Source: JBHJHP01 sp042219825 (GTDB lineage Bacteria; Bacteroidota; Bacteroidia; Bacteroidales; UBA5342). Taken from it: 64,000 bases of DNA. A model generated the notes under the pieces. That model made no database searches, was not told where the DNA came from, and saw only the letters and a list, made by a program, of their open reading frames with translations. Positions within the stretch are counted from its first letter, which is position 1. The number at the start of each line of letters is the position of its first letter. The DNA lies in assembly GCF_042219825.1 (NCBI RefSeq), contig NZ_JBHJHQ010000004.1:372001-436000 (forward strand). Reading direction: 5' to 3'. Both the position numbers and the translations under genes were made by a program. This document shows, piece by piece, positions 34,579 through 43,481 of the stretch.

Positions 34579-35598
34579 TCAATATGTAGATTCAAATTGC
34601 TTAAGAAATCTTATGTCATTTTCGAAGTAAAGACGCAGGTCTTTTATTCCATATTTTAACATGGCAATTCTTTCAATTCCCATGCCTAAAGCAAATCCTG
34701 AATATTCTTTAGGATTGATGCCTGCACTTTCAAGCACATTGGGATCAACCATACCACAACCTAAGATCTCAAGCCATCCGGTATATTTACATACATTACA
34801 ACCCTTACCGTGGCATAACGAACAGGAAACATCCATTTCAGCTGACGGTTCGGTGAAAGGGAAGAAAGACGGGCGCAGACGAATTTCAGTATCCGGTCCG
34901 AATAGTTCCTTGGCAAAATATAGCAAGGTCTGTTTAAGATCAGCAAACGAAACTTCCTTGTCGATATAAAGTGCTTCTATCTGATGAAATATACAGTGTG
35001 CACGGGCAGAGATTGCTTCGTTCCGGAATACGCGGCCGGGAGCAAGTATTCTGATTGGTGGCTTGCTGGTTTCGGTCACACGAACCTGAATGGATGATGT
35101 ATGTGTTCGCAATAATACATCCGGATCCTTTTTAATAAAGAAAGTATCCTGCATATCACGCGCCGGATGTTCAGGTGGAAAGTTAAGCGCAGAAAAAACA
35201 TGCCAGTCGTCCTCAATTTCCGGACCTTCTGCTATAGTGAACCCTAAGCGTTTAAAAATTTCAATGATCTCATTTTTAACAACAGATAAGGGATGCCTTG
35301 CACCGGTTGCTATCGGAGAGCCAGGCATGGTCAAATCCATTTCATTACTACTGTCAGAAGCTGATTCCATTTCTTCTTTAAGCTGATTGATCCTGTCGAG
35401 TGCTTTGGTTTTCAATTCGTTCAGGAGAAGACCTATTTCACGTTTCTGTTCATTTGGTACGGTCTTAAAATCATTAAATAGCTGCGATACCAACCCCTTT
35501 TTACTAATGTATTTAATTCGCAGTGCCTCAACTTCATCAAGGGAGGTAGCCTTTAAATTATTTATTTCTTCTCCTAACAGTTTTATCTTGTCAATCAT
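34579..35598 (-). CDS. pheS: Phenylalanine--tRNA ligase alpha subunit
   Basis: The 339-residue subunit has an N-terminal coiled coil (about 1-85) and a class II synthetase core. Motif 2 includes R-V-F-R-N-E and the following F-H-Q-I-E-A-L-Y-I-D, and motif 3 is F-A-L-G-M-G-I-E-R-I-A-M. The catalytic segment G-W-L-E-I-L-G-C-G-M-V-D is present. Four cysteines in C-S-L-C-H-G-K-G-C-N-V-C suggest a zinc site found in a subset of PheS proteins. It charges tRNA-Phe with the beta subunit, which is not nearby. A GTG at 35619 could extend the frame, but the ATG at 35598 gives the family start. Confidence 0.95.
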   Translation of the reverse strand: MIDKIKLLGEEINNLKATSLDEVEALRIKYISKKGLVSQLFNDFKTVPNEQKREIGLLLNELKTKALDRINQLKEEMESASDSSNEMDLTMPGSPIATGARHPLSVVKNEIIEIFKRLGFTIAEGPEIEDDWHVFSALNFPPEHPARDMQDTFFIKKDPDVLLRTHTSSIQVRVTETSKPPIRILAPGRVFRNEAISARAHCIFHQIEALYIDKEVSFADLKQTLLYFAKELFGPDTEIRLRPSFFPFTEPSAEMDVSCSLCHGKGCNVCKYTGWLEILGCGMVDPNVLESAGINPKEYSGFALGMGIERIAMLKYGIKDLRLYFENDIRFLKQFESTY

Positions 35599-35748
35599 GC
35601 TCAAAATTTTAATGCCCACAAAGGTAATAAATTGTTCTTTTTTACACGTTTTTAATCAAACTTTTATGGGGTGTAACCTGCATTGCACAATACCTTAAAA
35701 AATGTAAAAGTAAGGCCCCCGGATTAAAGACATTTTTCCATAATTTGC

Positions 35749-35756
35749 TATATTTG
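35749..35756 (+). promoter_or_regulatory. Candidate -7 box for pgk
   Basis: TATATTTG matches TAnnTTTG exactly, 37 bases before the pgk ATG, giving a short leader of about 30 bases. The -33 element is not convincing. Confidence 0.4.
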
Positions 35757-35793
35757 TGAGCCCTTTTTAGAGTTAAATTTTAAATTAAAATAT

Positions 35794-36981
35794 ATGTTAA
35801 ACATTGATTCTTACAATTTTGCAGGTAAAAAGGCCATCGTTCGTGTGGATTTTAATGTGCCTCTTGACAAGGAAACTCTGGAAGTGACTGACGATACGCG
35901 TATTGTTGGTGCTCTGCCAACTATTAAAAAGATTCTTGCTGATGGAGGTTGTGCCGTTTTGATGTCCCATCTAGGTCGTCCGACAGATGGTCCGGAGGAT
36001 AAATTCTCATTGCGCCATGTTGTTCCGACCTTATCCAAATTATTGGGTCAGGATGTGAAATTTGTTGATGACTGTATTGGAGAAAAGGTTCTTGAAGCCA
36101 AAGCAGCCTTAAAACCCGGTGAAGTTTTAGTACTTGAAAACCTGCGTTTTTACAAGGCAGAGCATAAAGATAAAGAAGCTATGCCTGAATTTGCCAAGAA
36201 ACTTGCTGAAGGATGTGATGTTTACGTAAACGATGCATTCGGAACAGCGCACCGTGCACATGCTTCTACCGCCATTATCGCAAATTTTATGGCAGATAAA
36301 ATGGCTGGTTACCTGCTTGAAAAAGAGATTAAGTTTTTAGGTGAAACTGTAGCAAAACCTGAAAGACCATTTGTAGCCATCGTTGGTGGTGCAAAGGTTT
36401 CAGGCAAACTTGAAGTTCTTCAGTCTTTTATTGAAAAAGTTGATACTATTCTGATAGGAGGTGGTATGGCATATACATTCTATAAGGCACAGGGCCATTC
36501 AATCGGAAATTCGCTGGTTGAGGAAGATCTTATAGGTACTGCTAAAGAAATTCTTGCCAAAGCAGAAGCTAAGGGTGTTAAATTTTTGCTGCCTGTTGAT
36601 AACCTGGCTGCTGATAAATTTGATAATGCTGCTGATATTGAAGTTGTCGGCGTTGATATTCCAGAAGGAAGAATGGCACTGGATGTTGGTCCTGAAACTG
36701 TAAAACTGTACGCTGCGGAAATTGCAAAAGCAAAAACAGTGGTTTGGAATGGTCCTATGGGATGTTTTGAAATGCCAAATTTTGCTAACGGAACATTTGG
36801 CGTTTGCGAAGCTGTAGCTGATTCTTCTTCTGTATCAATTATTGGTGGTGGCGATTCTGTTGCTGCCGTTAACCAAAGTGGTTTAGCTGATAAGATGAGT
36901 CATATCTCAACTGGTGGTGGTGCTTCCCTTGAATTTCTGGAGGGTAAAGAATTACCGGGAATTAAAGCTGTAACTGAATAA
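35794..36981 (+). CDS. pgk: Phosphoglycerate kinase
   Basis: The 395-residue monomeric glycolytic enzyme interconverts 1,3-bisphosphoglycerate plus ADP and 3-phosphoglycerate plus ATP. The N-domain has V-R-V-D-F-N-V-P-L-D, S-H-L-G-R-P and F-G-T-A-H-R-A-H-A-S. The C-domain has G-G-A-K-V-S-G-K, W-N-G-P-M-G and the phosphate-binding S-T-G-G-G-A-S-L-E-F-L-E-G. All substrate-binding regions are present. The codon choice is strongly biased, as usual for a highly expressed gene. It is monocistronic with its own terminator. Confidence 0.97.
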   Translation: MLNIDSYNFAGKKAIVRVDFNVPLDKETLEVTDDTRIVGALPTIKKILADGGCAVLMSHLGRPTDGPEDKFSLRHVVPTLSKLLGQDVKFVDDCIGEKVLEAKAALKPGEVLVLENLRFYKAEHKDKEAMPEFAKKLAEGCDVYVNDAFGTAHRAHASTAIIANFMADKMAGYLLEKEIKFLGETVAKPERPFVAIVGGAKVSGKLEVLQSFIEKVDTILIGGGMAYTFYKAQGHSIGNSLVEEDLIGTAKEILAKAEAKGVKFLLPVDNLAADKFDNAADIEVVGVDIPEGRMALDVGPETVKLYAAEIAKAKTVVWNGPMGCFEMPNFANGTFGVCEAVADSSSVSIIGGGDSVAAVNQSGLADKMSHISTGGGASLEFLEGKELPGIKAVTE

Positions 36982-37003
36982 TAGAAAAATTATAAATAGA
37001 AAG

Positions 37004-37031
37004 AGCCGGGTCATAAGATCCGGCTTTTTTA
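37004..37031 (+). terminator. Terminator of pgk
   Basis: AGCCGGGTC (37004-37012) pairs with GATCCGGCT (37017-37025) with one G-U wobble around ATAA, followed by TTTTTTAT. It ends at the stop codon of the convergent mltG. Confidence 0.9.
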
Positions 37032-38063
37032 TTTGTAAATCCGCATGCTGTTCAATTTCTTCTGATATTCTCTGGCGTATTTTTTATGCTCTGAAAAGGT
37101 TTCCGAAAAATGATGTTCTCCTGAAAAATCAGCTTTGGCACACATATAGAGGTATTTGTGTTTTTTATAATTTAATACCGCATCAATGGCTGTTTTTGTT
37201 GGAATTCTGATGGGGCCGGGAGGAAGACCTTTAAACTTGTAAGTGTTATAAGGCGAATCAATTTCTTTGTCCTCATTAATAACCCTTTGTTTTTCAAAGT
37301 CATTCAGGGCAAATTTCAACGTTGGATCAGCCTGTAATAGATAACCTCTCTTTAGACGGTTTATATAAAGACCCGCAATAATGGGCTGTTCTTTTGAAAA
37401 ATTACTTTCTTCATTTACGATTGAGGCTAATGTAATGACCTGCTCAGGAGTCATGCCAAGCGCTTTGGCTTTATTTAAACGGTCCTGAGTCCAGAACTTG
37501 TTATATTCATACACCATACGTTCGTACAGGTCCTTTGGGCTGATAGTCCAGTACACCTCATAACTGTCAGGAAGGAAAGGACAGACAGCTGTAAATGTAT
37601 TGAAGCCCTGCGATGCTAGAAAACTGGTGTTGTTCAAAATATTCAGGATTTCAACTGAATCTGCCAGTAATTGCTTTCCCAGATTTCCTGAAAGATCATT
37701 TTTTGTTCTGATGTTATTGAACGTAAGGGTTATAGGATTCTGGTTTCCGGATCGAAAAATACTAATTAATTGATTGTTAGACATGCCTTCTTTAATGATG
37801 TATTTCCCTGGTTTTACGTAACCTGAAAAACGTTTAAGTTTTGCAGTTAAAAGGATGGTCTTTTTGTGATTAATAATTTTGCCGAGCGGTAAAGAATCAT
37901 TTAATAAACTGTCAAGCGTTACATTTTCGCCAACATATAATTCAGTAAATCCGGTTTTAGTCTCCTTAATATTTGAACCTAATACAGCTGTGTACAGAAT
38001 TATGGCAAGCGGAATTATAAAGATTAAGATTATTATTGACAGATACTTAATTGTTTTCTTCAT
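37029..38063 (-). CDS. mltG: Endolytic murein transglycosylase
   Basis: The 344-residue protein has an N-terminal membrane anchor (about residues 5-27) and a periplasmic YceG domain. The catalytic Glu lies in S-I-V-N-E-E-S-N-F, and the family signature L-P-P-G-P-I-R-I-P is present near the C-terminus. MltG cleaves nascent glycan strands endolytically and is thought to set glycan length at the inner membrane. Length and single anchor match the family. It converges with pgk, the shared terminator sitting at its 3' end. Confidence 0.94.
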   Translation of the reverse strand: MKKTIKYLSIIILIFIIPLAIILYTAVLGSNIKETKTGFTELYVGENVTLDSLLNDSLPLGKIINHKKTILLTAKLKRFSGYVKPGKYIIKEGMSNNQLISIFRSGNQNPITLTFNNIRTKNDLSGNLGKQLLADSVEILNILNNTSFLASQGFNTFTAVCPFLPDSYEVYWTISPKDLYERMVYEYNKFWTQDRLNKAKALGMTPEQVITLASIVNEESNFSKEQPIIAGLYINRLKRGYLLQADPTLKFALNDFEKQRVINEDKEIDSPYNTYKFKGLPPGPIRIPTKTAIDAVLNYKKHKYLYMCAKADFSGEHHFSETFSEHKKYAREYQKKLNSMRIYK

Positions 38064-38288
38064 ACAAATGTCTTTATGATAAACCGGTTTTAAAATTAAA
38101 ACTTAACAAATAACGGTTTTAACCACGAATTAATATAACCGATTATTTTTTTAGTGATTTATCTACAGAAAACAATAATACAAAATCTAAAGTTCTTGGT
38201 TTAGTTTTAATGATAAAAAATGTCTGAGATATTAGGGTGTTATTTGTAATTGTCATTAAATCAGAGTGGTATGTGTAATTTGATTTCG

Positions 38289-40496
38289 TTAGTCCTGTTG
38301 TCTGATAATATATAATTTAACACCGTGAGGAGCTACAGATATGATCTTATCGGAATTCAGTTCACCTTCATCCTGTTGTTTCCAGGCATCTCGTAAAATA
38401 CTGGATTCTTTCAAACCTAATATTCCAGGATTAATGGTTATACGAGCAGTACTCCCACCGAGGTTAAAGATACCTACAGCAAATCTGCCACCTTTAAGTT
38501 CAGCTTTATACATCTGAATATTATCTTTATTGTAGATTCTTTCAGCTTGTTTCCCCAGCGGGTCCTGGTTGATGGATAAAACTTCGTTATTACATAACAG
38601 ATTTAACGTGAAATCATCGAGGCTGGTCAGATCACAACCAATCAGTAAAGGAGATTTGAGTAAACACCACAGACTGATATGTGTATATTGTTCATCCGGT
38701 GTAAGCCGGTTATTTCTTACGTTTCCCCATCCCAGTTTTCCAACCACCAGCATATCCGGATCATTCCAGTTTCCGGGTTTAGCGTACGGCGCTTTGTCAA
38801 ACTGGCTAAAGCCAATTCCGGACATACTTTCCCAGGTATCTTCAATATCGCCTGTTGTGCGCCATAAATTTCCTCCAACCGAACCGCCCCATTTCCATAC
38901 ATCACCCATACCATACTGGCAAAGACTAAAGACCACGTCTCTGGGTTGATTTGATAGTATTTTTGAAAGGAGCTTATATGGTTTTTTCATTTCGTCCAGT
39001 GTAGGATTTGGATAGATCGTATAATAGCCACACCAATCGTATTTTATATAGTCAAACCCCCAGTTTACCCAGGTTTCAACATCCTGTTGTTCGTGTTCAT
39101 AACTACCAAGGTAACCTCCGCAGGTTGTTGGTCCAGGACTTGAATATAACCCAATTTTCAAGCCGTTTTTATGAACATAATCTGCAAGCGCTTGCATATC
39201 AGAAAATTTCTCATTTGTGTGAATGTGCCCGTATTGATCCCTTTCCGGTGCTTCCCAGCCGTCATCAATATTGATATATGTCCACCCGTATTCTGAAAGT
39301 CCGGTTTTAATAAATGCATCTGCAGCATTCTTCACTTTTTGTTCATCTAAGCTTAATCCCCAGCAATTCCAGCTGTTCCATCCCATTGGGGGCGTCAGAG
39401 CTATAGTGTCACCAACTTTAATACACAAATCTTTGACATCTTTTCCATAGGAATTTTGTGCTGTCAGTTTAACCTGATATTCACCCGGTTTTATTATTTT
39501 TCCTGTTATAATTCCCGTATTTTTATTCAGATCCAGCCCTTTTGGAAGTTTTTTTGCAGAAAACGTAACAGGTTTTTTCCCGGTTGCAGGAATTTTATAA
39601 AGAAACGGATTCCCGGGTCTTACACCTGTAATGTCCGGTCCGTTAATTACCGGACTTAACGGTGCTTCAGGTGTCAGGATATAAGGAATATCCTCAAATG
39701 CTGAAGTTGAAACCTGCGATATTTCTTCAGTGAATTGGTAATTAACTCTGCAGGGGCCATTCATTTCTCGATTGAAATCAAGAGTGTATTGTATTGAACC
39801 AGAGGAAGGCAGTGAGACTTGCTTGTCAGTTTTATAAATTATATTTTCTTCAAAAAGATCTTTTACAGTTATATATAATGTTCCGCTGACAGGATTTTTT
39901 GATGATGAATGGATATCGATACTTCTGTTTACATTTCCGGTGGCATCAATATAAAAACCGCCTTGGGAATTATCAATGGTGATAAAATCTACAGGTGAGG
40001 AAGGGAAAATAGAAGGTTTTCCTTTATACATTCCACCACCACCACCTGTATCCAATACTTTTACTACTATGGTATTCAGTTGATCCCATTTTATTAGGGT
40101 ATCATTTTTATCAACGAAATATTTACGTTCGTTTCGCCAGTCAGATTGTGATCCGATTAATTTCCCGTTGAGAAAAACAGAGTCCCTGTCATCAATTGCA
40201 CCCAGATAAAACCACAGTCCTTCACTGTTTTTTATTTTCCCTAATATGGATGGAATGACAATTGTTGAACGGTAGCACCCCATGCCATCGTATGACTGAT
40301 ACCCCTGGACATCCCATGATTTATTGACATCAATTGCAGACCATTCAGAATCATCAAAATCAGGATTTTGCCAGGTTTGATGATTCCCTGTTTTAAATTT
40401 CCAAATGGAAAAATCTGTCGTTTTATTCTGTGAATAAGAATTGCTGGTTATCCATAAAAATATTAACAGAAGCCGATACAGAAAGGACTTTCTCAT
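38289..40496 (-). CDS. Secreted GH27 alpha-galactosidase with N-terminal jelly roll and putative-Ig domain
   Basis: A 735-residue protein with a signal peptide (ending S-Y-S-Q). A GH2-like sugar-binding jelly roll (about 25-190, with F-D-D-S-E-W and the L-G-A-I-D-D-R-D-S-V-F-L-N-G segment) and a linker beta domain come first. An He_PIG-type immunoglobulin domain (about 300-380, L-P-K-G-L-D-L-N ... G-T-I-T-G-like) precedes the GH27 barrel, which starts P-P-M-G-W-N-S-W-N. The nucleophile is Asp487 (K-Y-D-W-C-G) and the acid/base Asp550 (R-T-T-G-D-I). A short beta-sandwich ends the protein. Alpha-galactosidase is the usual activity; alpha-N-acetylgalactosaminidase or beta-L-arabinopyranosidase are alternatives in the family. 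The ATG at 40496 is preferred over a TTG at 40526. Confidence 0.9.
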   Translation of the reverse strand: MRKSFLYRLLLIFLWITSNSYSQNKTTDFSIWKFKTGNHQTWQNPDFDDSEWSAIDVNKSWDVQGYQSYDGMGCYRSTIVIPSILGKIKNSEGLWFYLGAIDDRDSVFLNGKLIGSQSDWRNERKYFVDKNDTLIKWDQLNTIVVKVLDTGGGGGMYKGKPSIFPSSPVDFITIDNSQGGFYIDATGNVNRSIDIHSSSKNPVSGTLYITVKDLFEENIIYKTDKQVSLPSSGSIQYTLDFNREMNGPCRVNYQFTEEISQVSTSAFEDIPYILTPEAPLSPVINGPDITGVRPGNPFLYKIPATGKKPVTFSAKKLPKGLDLNKNTGIITGKIIKPGEYQVKLTAQNSYGKDVKDLCIKVGDTIALTPPMGWNSWNCWGLSLDEQKVKNAADAFIKTGLSEYGWTYINIDDGWEAPERDQYGHIHTNEKFSDMQALADYVHKNGLKIGLYSSPGPTTCGGYLGSYEHEQQDVETWVNWGFDYIKYDWCGYYTIYPNPTLDEMKKPYKLLSKILSNQPRDVVFSLCQYGMGDVWKWGGSVGGNLWRTTGDIEDTWESMSGIGFSQFDKAPYAKPGNWNDPDMLVVGKLGWGNVRNNRLTPDEQYTHISLWCLLKSPLLIGCDLTSLDDFTLNLLCNNEVLSINQDPLGKQAERIYNKDNIQMYKAELKGGRFAVGIFNLGGSTARITINPGILGLKESSILRDAWKQQDEGELNSDKIISVAPHGVKLYIIRQQD

Positions 40497-40577
40497 TTTT
40501 AAATCAATTAAAAGTAGTTTAGCCAAATAAAAGCCGAATTAGCAAATCTCTCACATCTGATACGGCTAACTTTTCAC

Positions 40578-43301
40578 TTAATATTTTAAGGTATAAATTC
40601 CTGAACCAAGCGTCAGTTTTAAGCCATTGGCATTATTTTCTGCCTTATAATGCTGTGTTTTATTCGCAGGTTTGTCATTTATCATCAGTTTTTTTATATC
40701 TGCATTGGGCAGAATTACGGTTGCCATGGTATTGGCTGGTATTTCAACCTCATAAACAAATGTTTTACCCTCAACTTTCCAGTCGGACCGTATCAAACCG
40801 TACATTGAATTAAAAGATGCATTCGCATAGGTCAGGCCGCCACCAACATGGGGAGACAGAAAGAAGTGTTTATATCCCGGTTGATCCGGATCAAGTCGGA
40901 TGCCGGCAACGTATGTATAAAGCCATTCCCCTATTGCACCATAAGCATAATGGTTAAAGCTGTTCATGCCAACATCCTGGAATGAACCATCAGGCTTTTG
41001 TCCGTCCCAACGTTCCCATATAGTAGTTGCTCCCTGGGTAACCGGGTATAGCCACGAAGGATAATCCTTACGCATAAGCAACATAAATGCCAGGTCGTCT
41101 CTGCCGGTTGAGGATAAAGAACTGCACAGCAGTGGAGTCCCCACGAATCCTGTCGTCAGGTGTCCGAATTTCTTTACATCTTCAGCCAGATATTTAGCCG
41201 CATTATCCTTTAGGTTGTCAGGTAACAAATTAAAAGACAAGACCAGGGCGTAAGCTGTTTGTGTATGCGAAACCAGCCTTCCGTTGGGAGTAATAAATTC
41301 AGCATTAAACGCCTGTTTTATCTGATTCGACAATTGCGCATATTTCTTTTCATCTTCTGTATTCCCAAGTATTCCGGCAATTTTACTAAGTAAATGACTG
41401 GAGTAACAAAAATAAGCTGTGGCAATTAAATCTTTTTCAGTCGTTGCTCCGGGATAGTCGGACCAGGTAGTGGCAAAAGCCAACCAGTCCCCGAAATGAT
41501 AATCACCTGTCCATATAAGATCATTGCCAGCACGACCTTTCATATATTCCACCCAGCCTTTCATGCTATTGTACTGTTCTTTAAGTATTCGGGTATCACC
41601 ATACACGCGGTAAACAGTCCAAGGAATAATGATAGAAGCATCTGCCCAAGCGGTAGCTCCACCGCCACCATTCAATACGTCCGGAATTACATGAGGAACT
41701 TTACCATCCGGCAACTGATCTGCTGCCAGATCTTTCATCCACTTGGTGTAAAAACCTGCAACGTTGAAATTATATGCAGCAGTCATACTGAAAACCTGGG
41801 CATCGCCTGTCCAGCCTAACCGTTCATCACGTTGCGGACAGTCTGTGGGGATATCCAGAAAGTTGCCCTTCTGACCCCATTGAATATTGTGCTGCAACTG
41901 ATTAATTAATGGATCGGAACACGAAAATGATCCGGTGGGTTCCATATCCGAATGGATCACAATTCCTGTTATTGCGTCCAGATGAGGAGTTCCGGGATAA
42001 CCCTCCAGTTGAACAAAACGAAAGCCATGAAACGTAAAATGAGGTTCGTATATTTCTTCTCCATTTCCTTTCAGAATATAATTGTCAGTAGCTTTTGCAT
42101 TCCTGAGATTTGCAGTATAAAAGTTTCCTTCTTTATCTAAAACTTCTGCAAATTTCAGAGTTACTTTATCTCCTTTATTTCCCTGAACTTTTAAACGAAC
42201 CCATCCTACCATGTTTTGCCCAAGATCGAAGACTGTTTCACCATTTGGTGTCTGAAAAACGCGCAAAGGTTTAATCTCCTTTGTGTCTCGAACCGGAACA
42301 CCCTGTGGGGCAATCAGATCATCCTTTGTGTAAGTTTCAACCGATACATTTTGCCACGATGCATCAATTAAATTAGTGTCGTCCCAACCTGGTTGTTCAA
42401 GTCTGGCATCGTATGTTTCGCCATTGTAAATATCAGAAAACAGAATAGGACCGGTACTCCATTTCCAGTTATTATCAGTTACAATGGTTTCTTTGGTCCC
42501 ATCAGTGTAGGTTACGACCAGTTGTGCCAGCAAAGCCAGTTTATCACCATAGTAATTCTGCTGGTTATTAAAACCAATATATCCTCGGTACCAGCCGTCT
42601 CCTAAAATCGCACCAATTGTATTTTCAGCTTTTATCATGTTCGTTACATCGTAAGTCTGGTACTGAATCCGGTTGTTATAGCTGGTCCAACCTGGTGTGA
42701 ACAGGTCCTTGCTTACCTTTTCGCCATTAATAAAAAGCTGGTACAATCCTCTGGATGTCACATAAACTCTTGCAGATGCAATTTTTTTATCACTGCTAAA
42801 ATCCTTTCTAAAATACTGGCATGGTTTTGAACCTTTCACTGTCGGTTCAGAAGATACACTTATCCAGTTTGCTTTCCACGATTCAGGTTCAAGAACCCCC
42901 ATTTCCCATGAGGCTAAATCGCTCCATTTTGTTGCTTTGTCGTTCTGATCCCAGATTCTAACCTTCCAGTTAACATGCTGACCGGTTTGTAGGGGTTCGC
43001 CAGTATAAACTATATTTACGGATTGTGATCCGGGTACCTTGCCAGTTGACCAAACTAAGTATTCATCACTATCGTTTGCAGATCCGGAAAAAGCTTTTAT
43101 CTCGTAAGCCATCTGACTGACATTGTTTTCCGTAGTATTTATTTGCCAGCTCAGTCTTGGTTGCACTGTTCCAATTCCAATCGGATTGGTTTTATATTCG
43201 CAAACAAGCTTGTTAACATTTGTTTTGGATGAAACCATGATTGGAAAAGCAAATAATATAAGCAGTGAGGAAATGATAAATCTGGATTTTAAAGATTGCA
43301 T
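40578..43301 (-). CDS. Secreted alpha-L-rhamnosidase, GH78
   Basis: The 907-residue protein has a signal peptide (about 1-25). A fibronectin-like N-terminal domain, two rhamnosidase beta-sandwich domains (W-I-S-V ... F-R-K-D-F; Y-R-G-Y-I-G) and the (alpha/alpha)6 barrel from about 450 follow, and a C-terminal beta-sandwich ends it. The catalytic loop D-C-P-Q-R-D-E-R-L-G-W-T-G-D begins at Asp487. W-E-R-W-D-G and N-S-F-N-H-Y-A-Y-G-A belong to the sugar pocket. It releases terminal rhamnose, for example from rhamnogalacturonan or ulvan-type glycans. It follows the lactonase gene on the same strand and is followed 81 bases later by the GH27 gene, so the three may form a small catabolic unit. Confidence 0.93.
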   Translation of the reverse strand: MQSLKSRFIISSLLILFAFPIMVSSKTNVNKLVCEYKTNPIGIGTVQPRLSWQINTTENNVSQMAYEIKAFSGSANDSDEYLVWSTGKVPGSQSVNIVYTGEPLQTGQHVNWKVRIWDQNDKATKWSDLASWEMGVLEPESWKANWISVSSEPTVKGSKPCQYFRKDFSSDKKIASARVYVTSRGLYQLFINGEKVSKDLFTPGWTSYNNRIQYQTYDVTNMIKAENTIGAILGDGWYRGYIGFNNQQNYYGDKLALLAQLVVTYTDGTKETIVTDNNWKWSTGPILFSDIYNGETYDARLEQPGWDDTNLIDASWQNVSVETYTKDDLIAPQGVPVRDTKEIKPLRVFQTPNGETVFDLGQNMVGWVRLKVQGNKGDKVTLKFAEVLDKEGNFYTANLRNAKATDNYILKGNGEEIYEPHFTFHGFRFVQLEGYPGTPHLDAITGIVIHSDMEPTGSFSCSDPLINQLQHNIQWGQKGNFLDIPTDCPQRDERLGWTGDAQVFSMTAAYNFNVAGFYTKWMKDLAADQLPDGKVPHVIPDVLNGGGGATAWADASIIIPWTVYRVYGDTRILKEQYNSMKGWVEYMKGRAGNDLIWTGDYHFGDWLAFATTWSDYPGATTEKDLIATAYFCYSSHLLSKIAGILGNTEDEKKYAQLSNQIKQAFNAEFITPNGRLVSHTQTAYALVLSFNLLPDNLKDNAAKYLAEDVKKFGHLTTGFVGTPLLCSSLSSTGRDDLAFMLLMRKDYPSWLYPVTQGATTIWERWDGQKPDGSFQDVGMNSFNHYAYGAIGEWLYTYVAGIRLDPDQPGYKHFFLSPHVGGGLTYANASFNSMYGLIRSDWKVEGKTFVYEVEIPANTMATVILPNADIKKLMINDKPANKTQHYKAENNANGLKLTLGSGIYTLKY

Positions 43302-43439
43302 TGAATATCGTTTTAAGGTTAGTCGTTTTATTTCAAAAATTCCCTTGCTTTTTCATATAATTACCGCAAGAGTGTATTTAATACTCATTTGGAAATTTAT
43401 GTGTTTTTAAATTCAAGGCTTATACATTTATATTTTTTA

Positions 43440-43464
43440 GTTAAACATCTCTATTTCGTTTAAC
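43440..43464 (-). promoter_or_regulatory. 7-bp inverted repeat between the lactonase and GH78 genes
   Basis: GTTAAAC (43440-43446) and GTTTAAC (43458-43464) are perfect inverted copies 11 bases apart, about 140 bases before the GH78 start. No T-run follows on the minus strand, so an operator is likelier than a terminator. Confidence 0.25.
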
Positions 43465-43481
43465 GACAAGAATTCCGGATT

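Noticed and set aside
2508..35660. Recurrent CAAA words 28-30 bases from several candidate -7 boxes
   Set aside because: Spacing exceeds the known 19-21 bases and such short words are frequent in this base composition.
35642..35683. 13-codon frame before pheS considered as a phenylalanine leader peptide
   Set aside because: It contains no Phe codon and no terminator-like hairpin follows.
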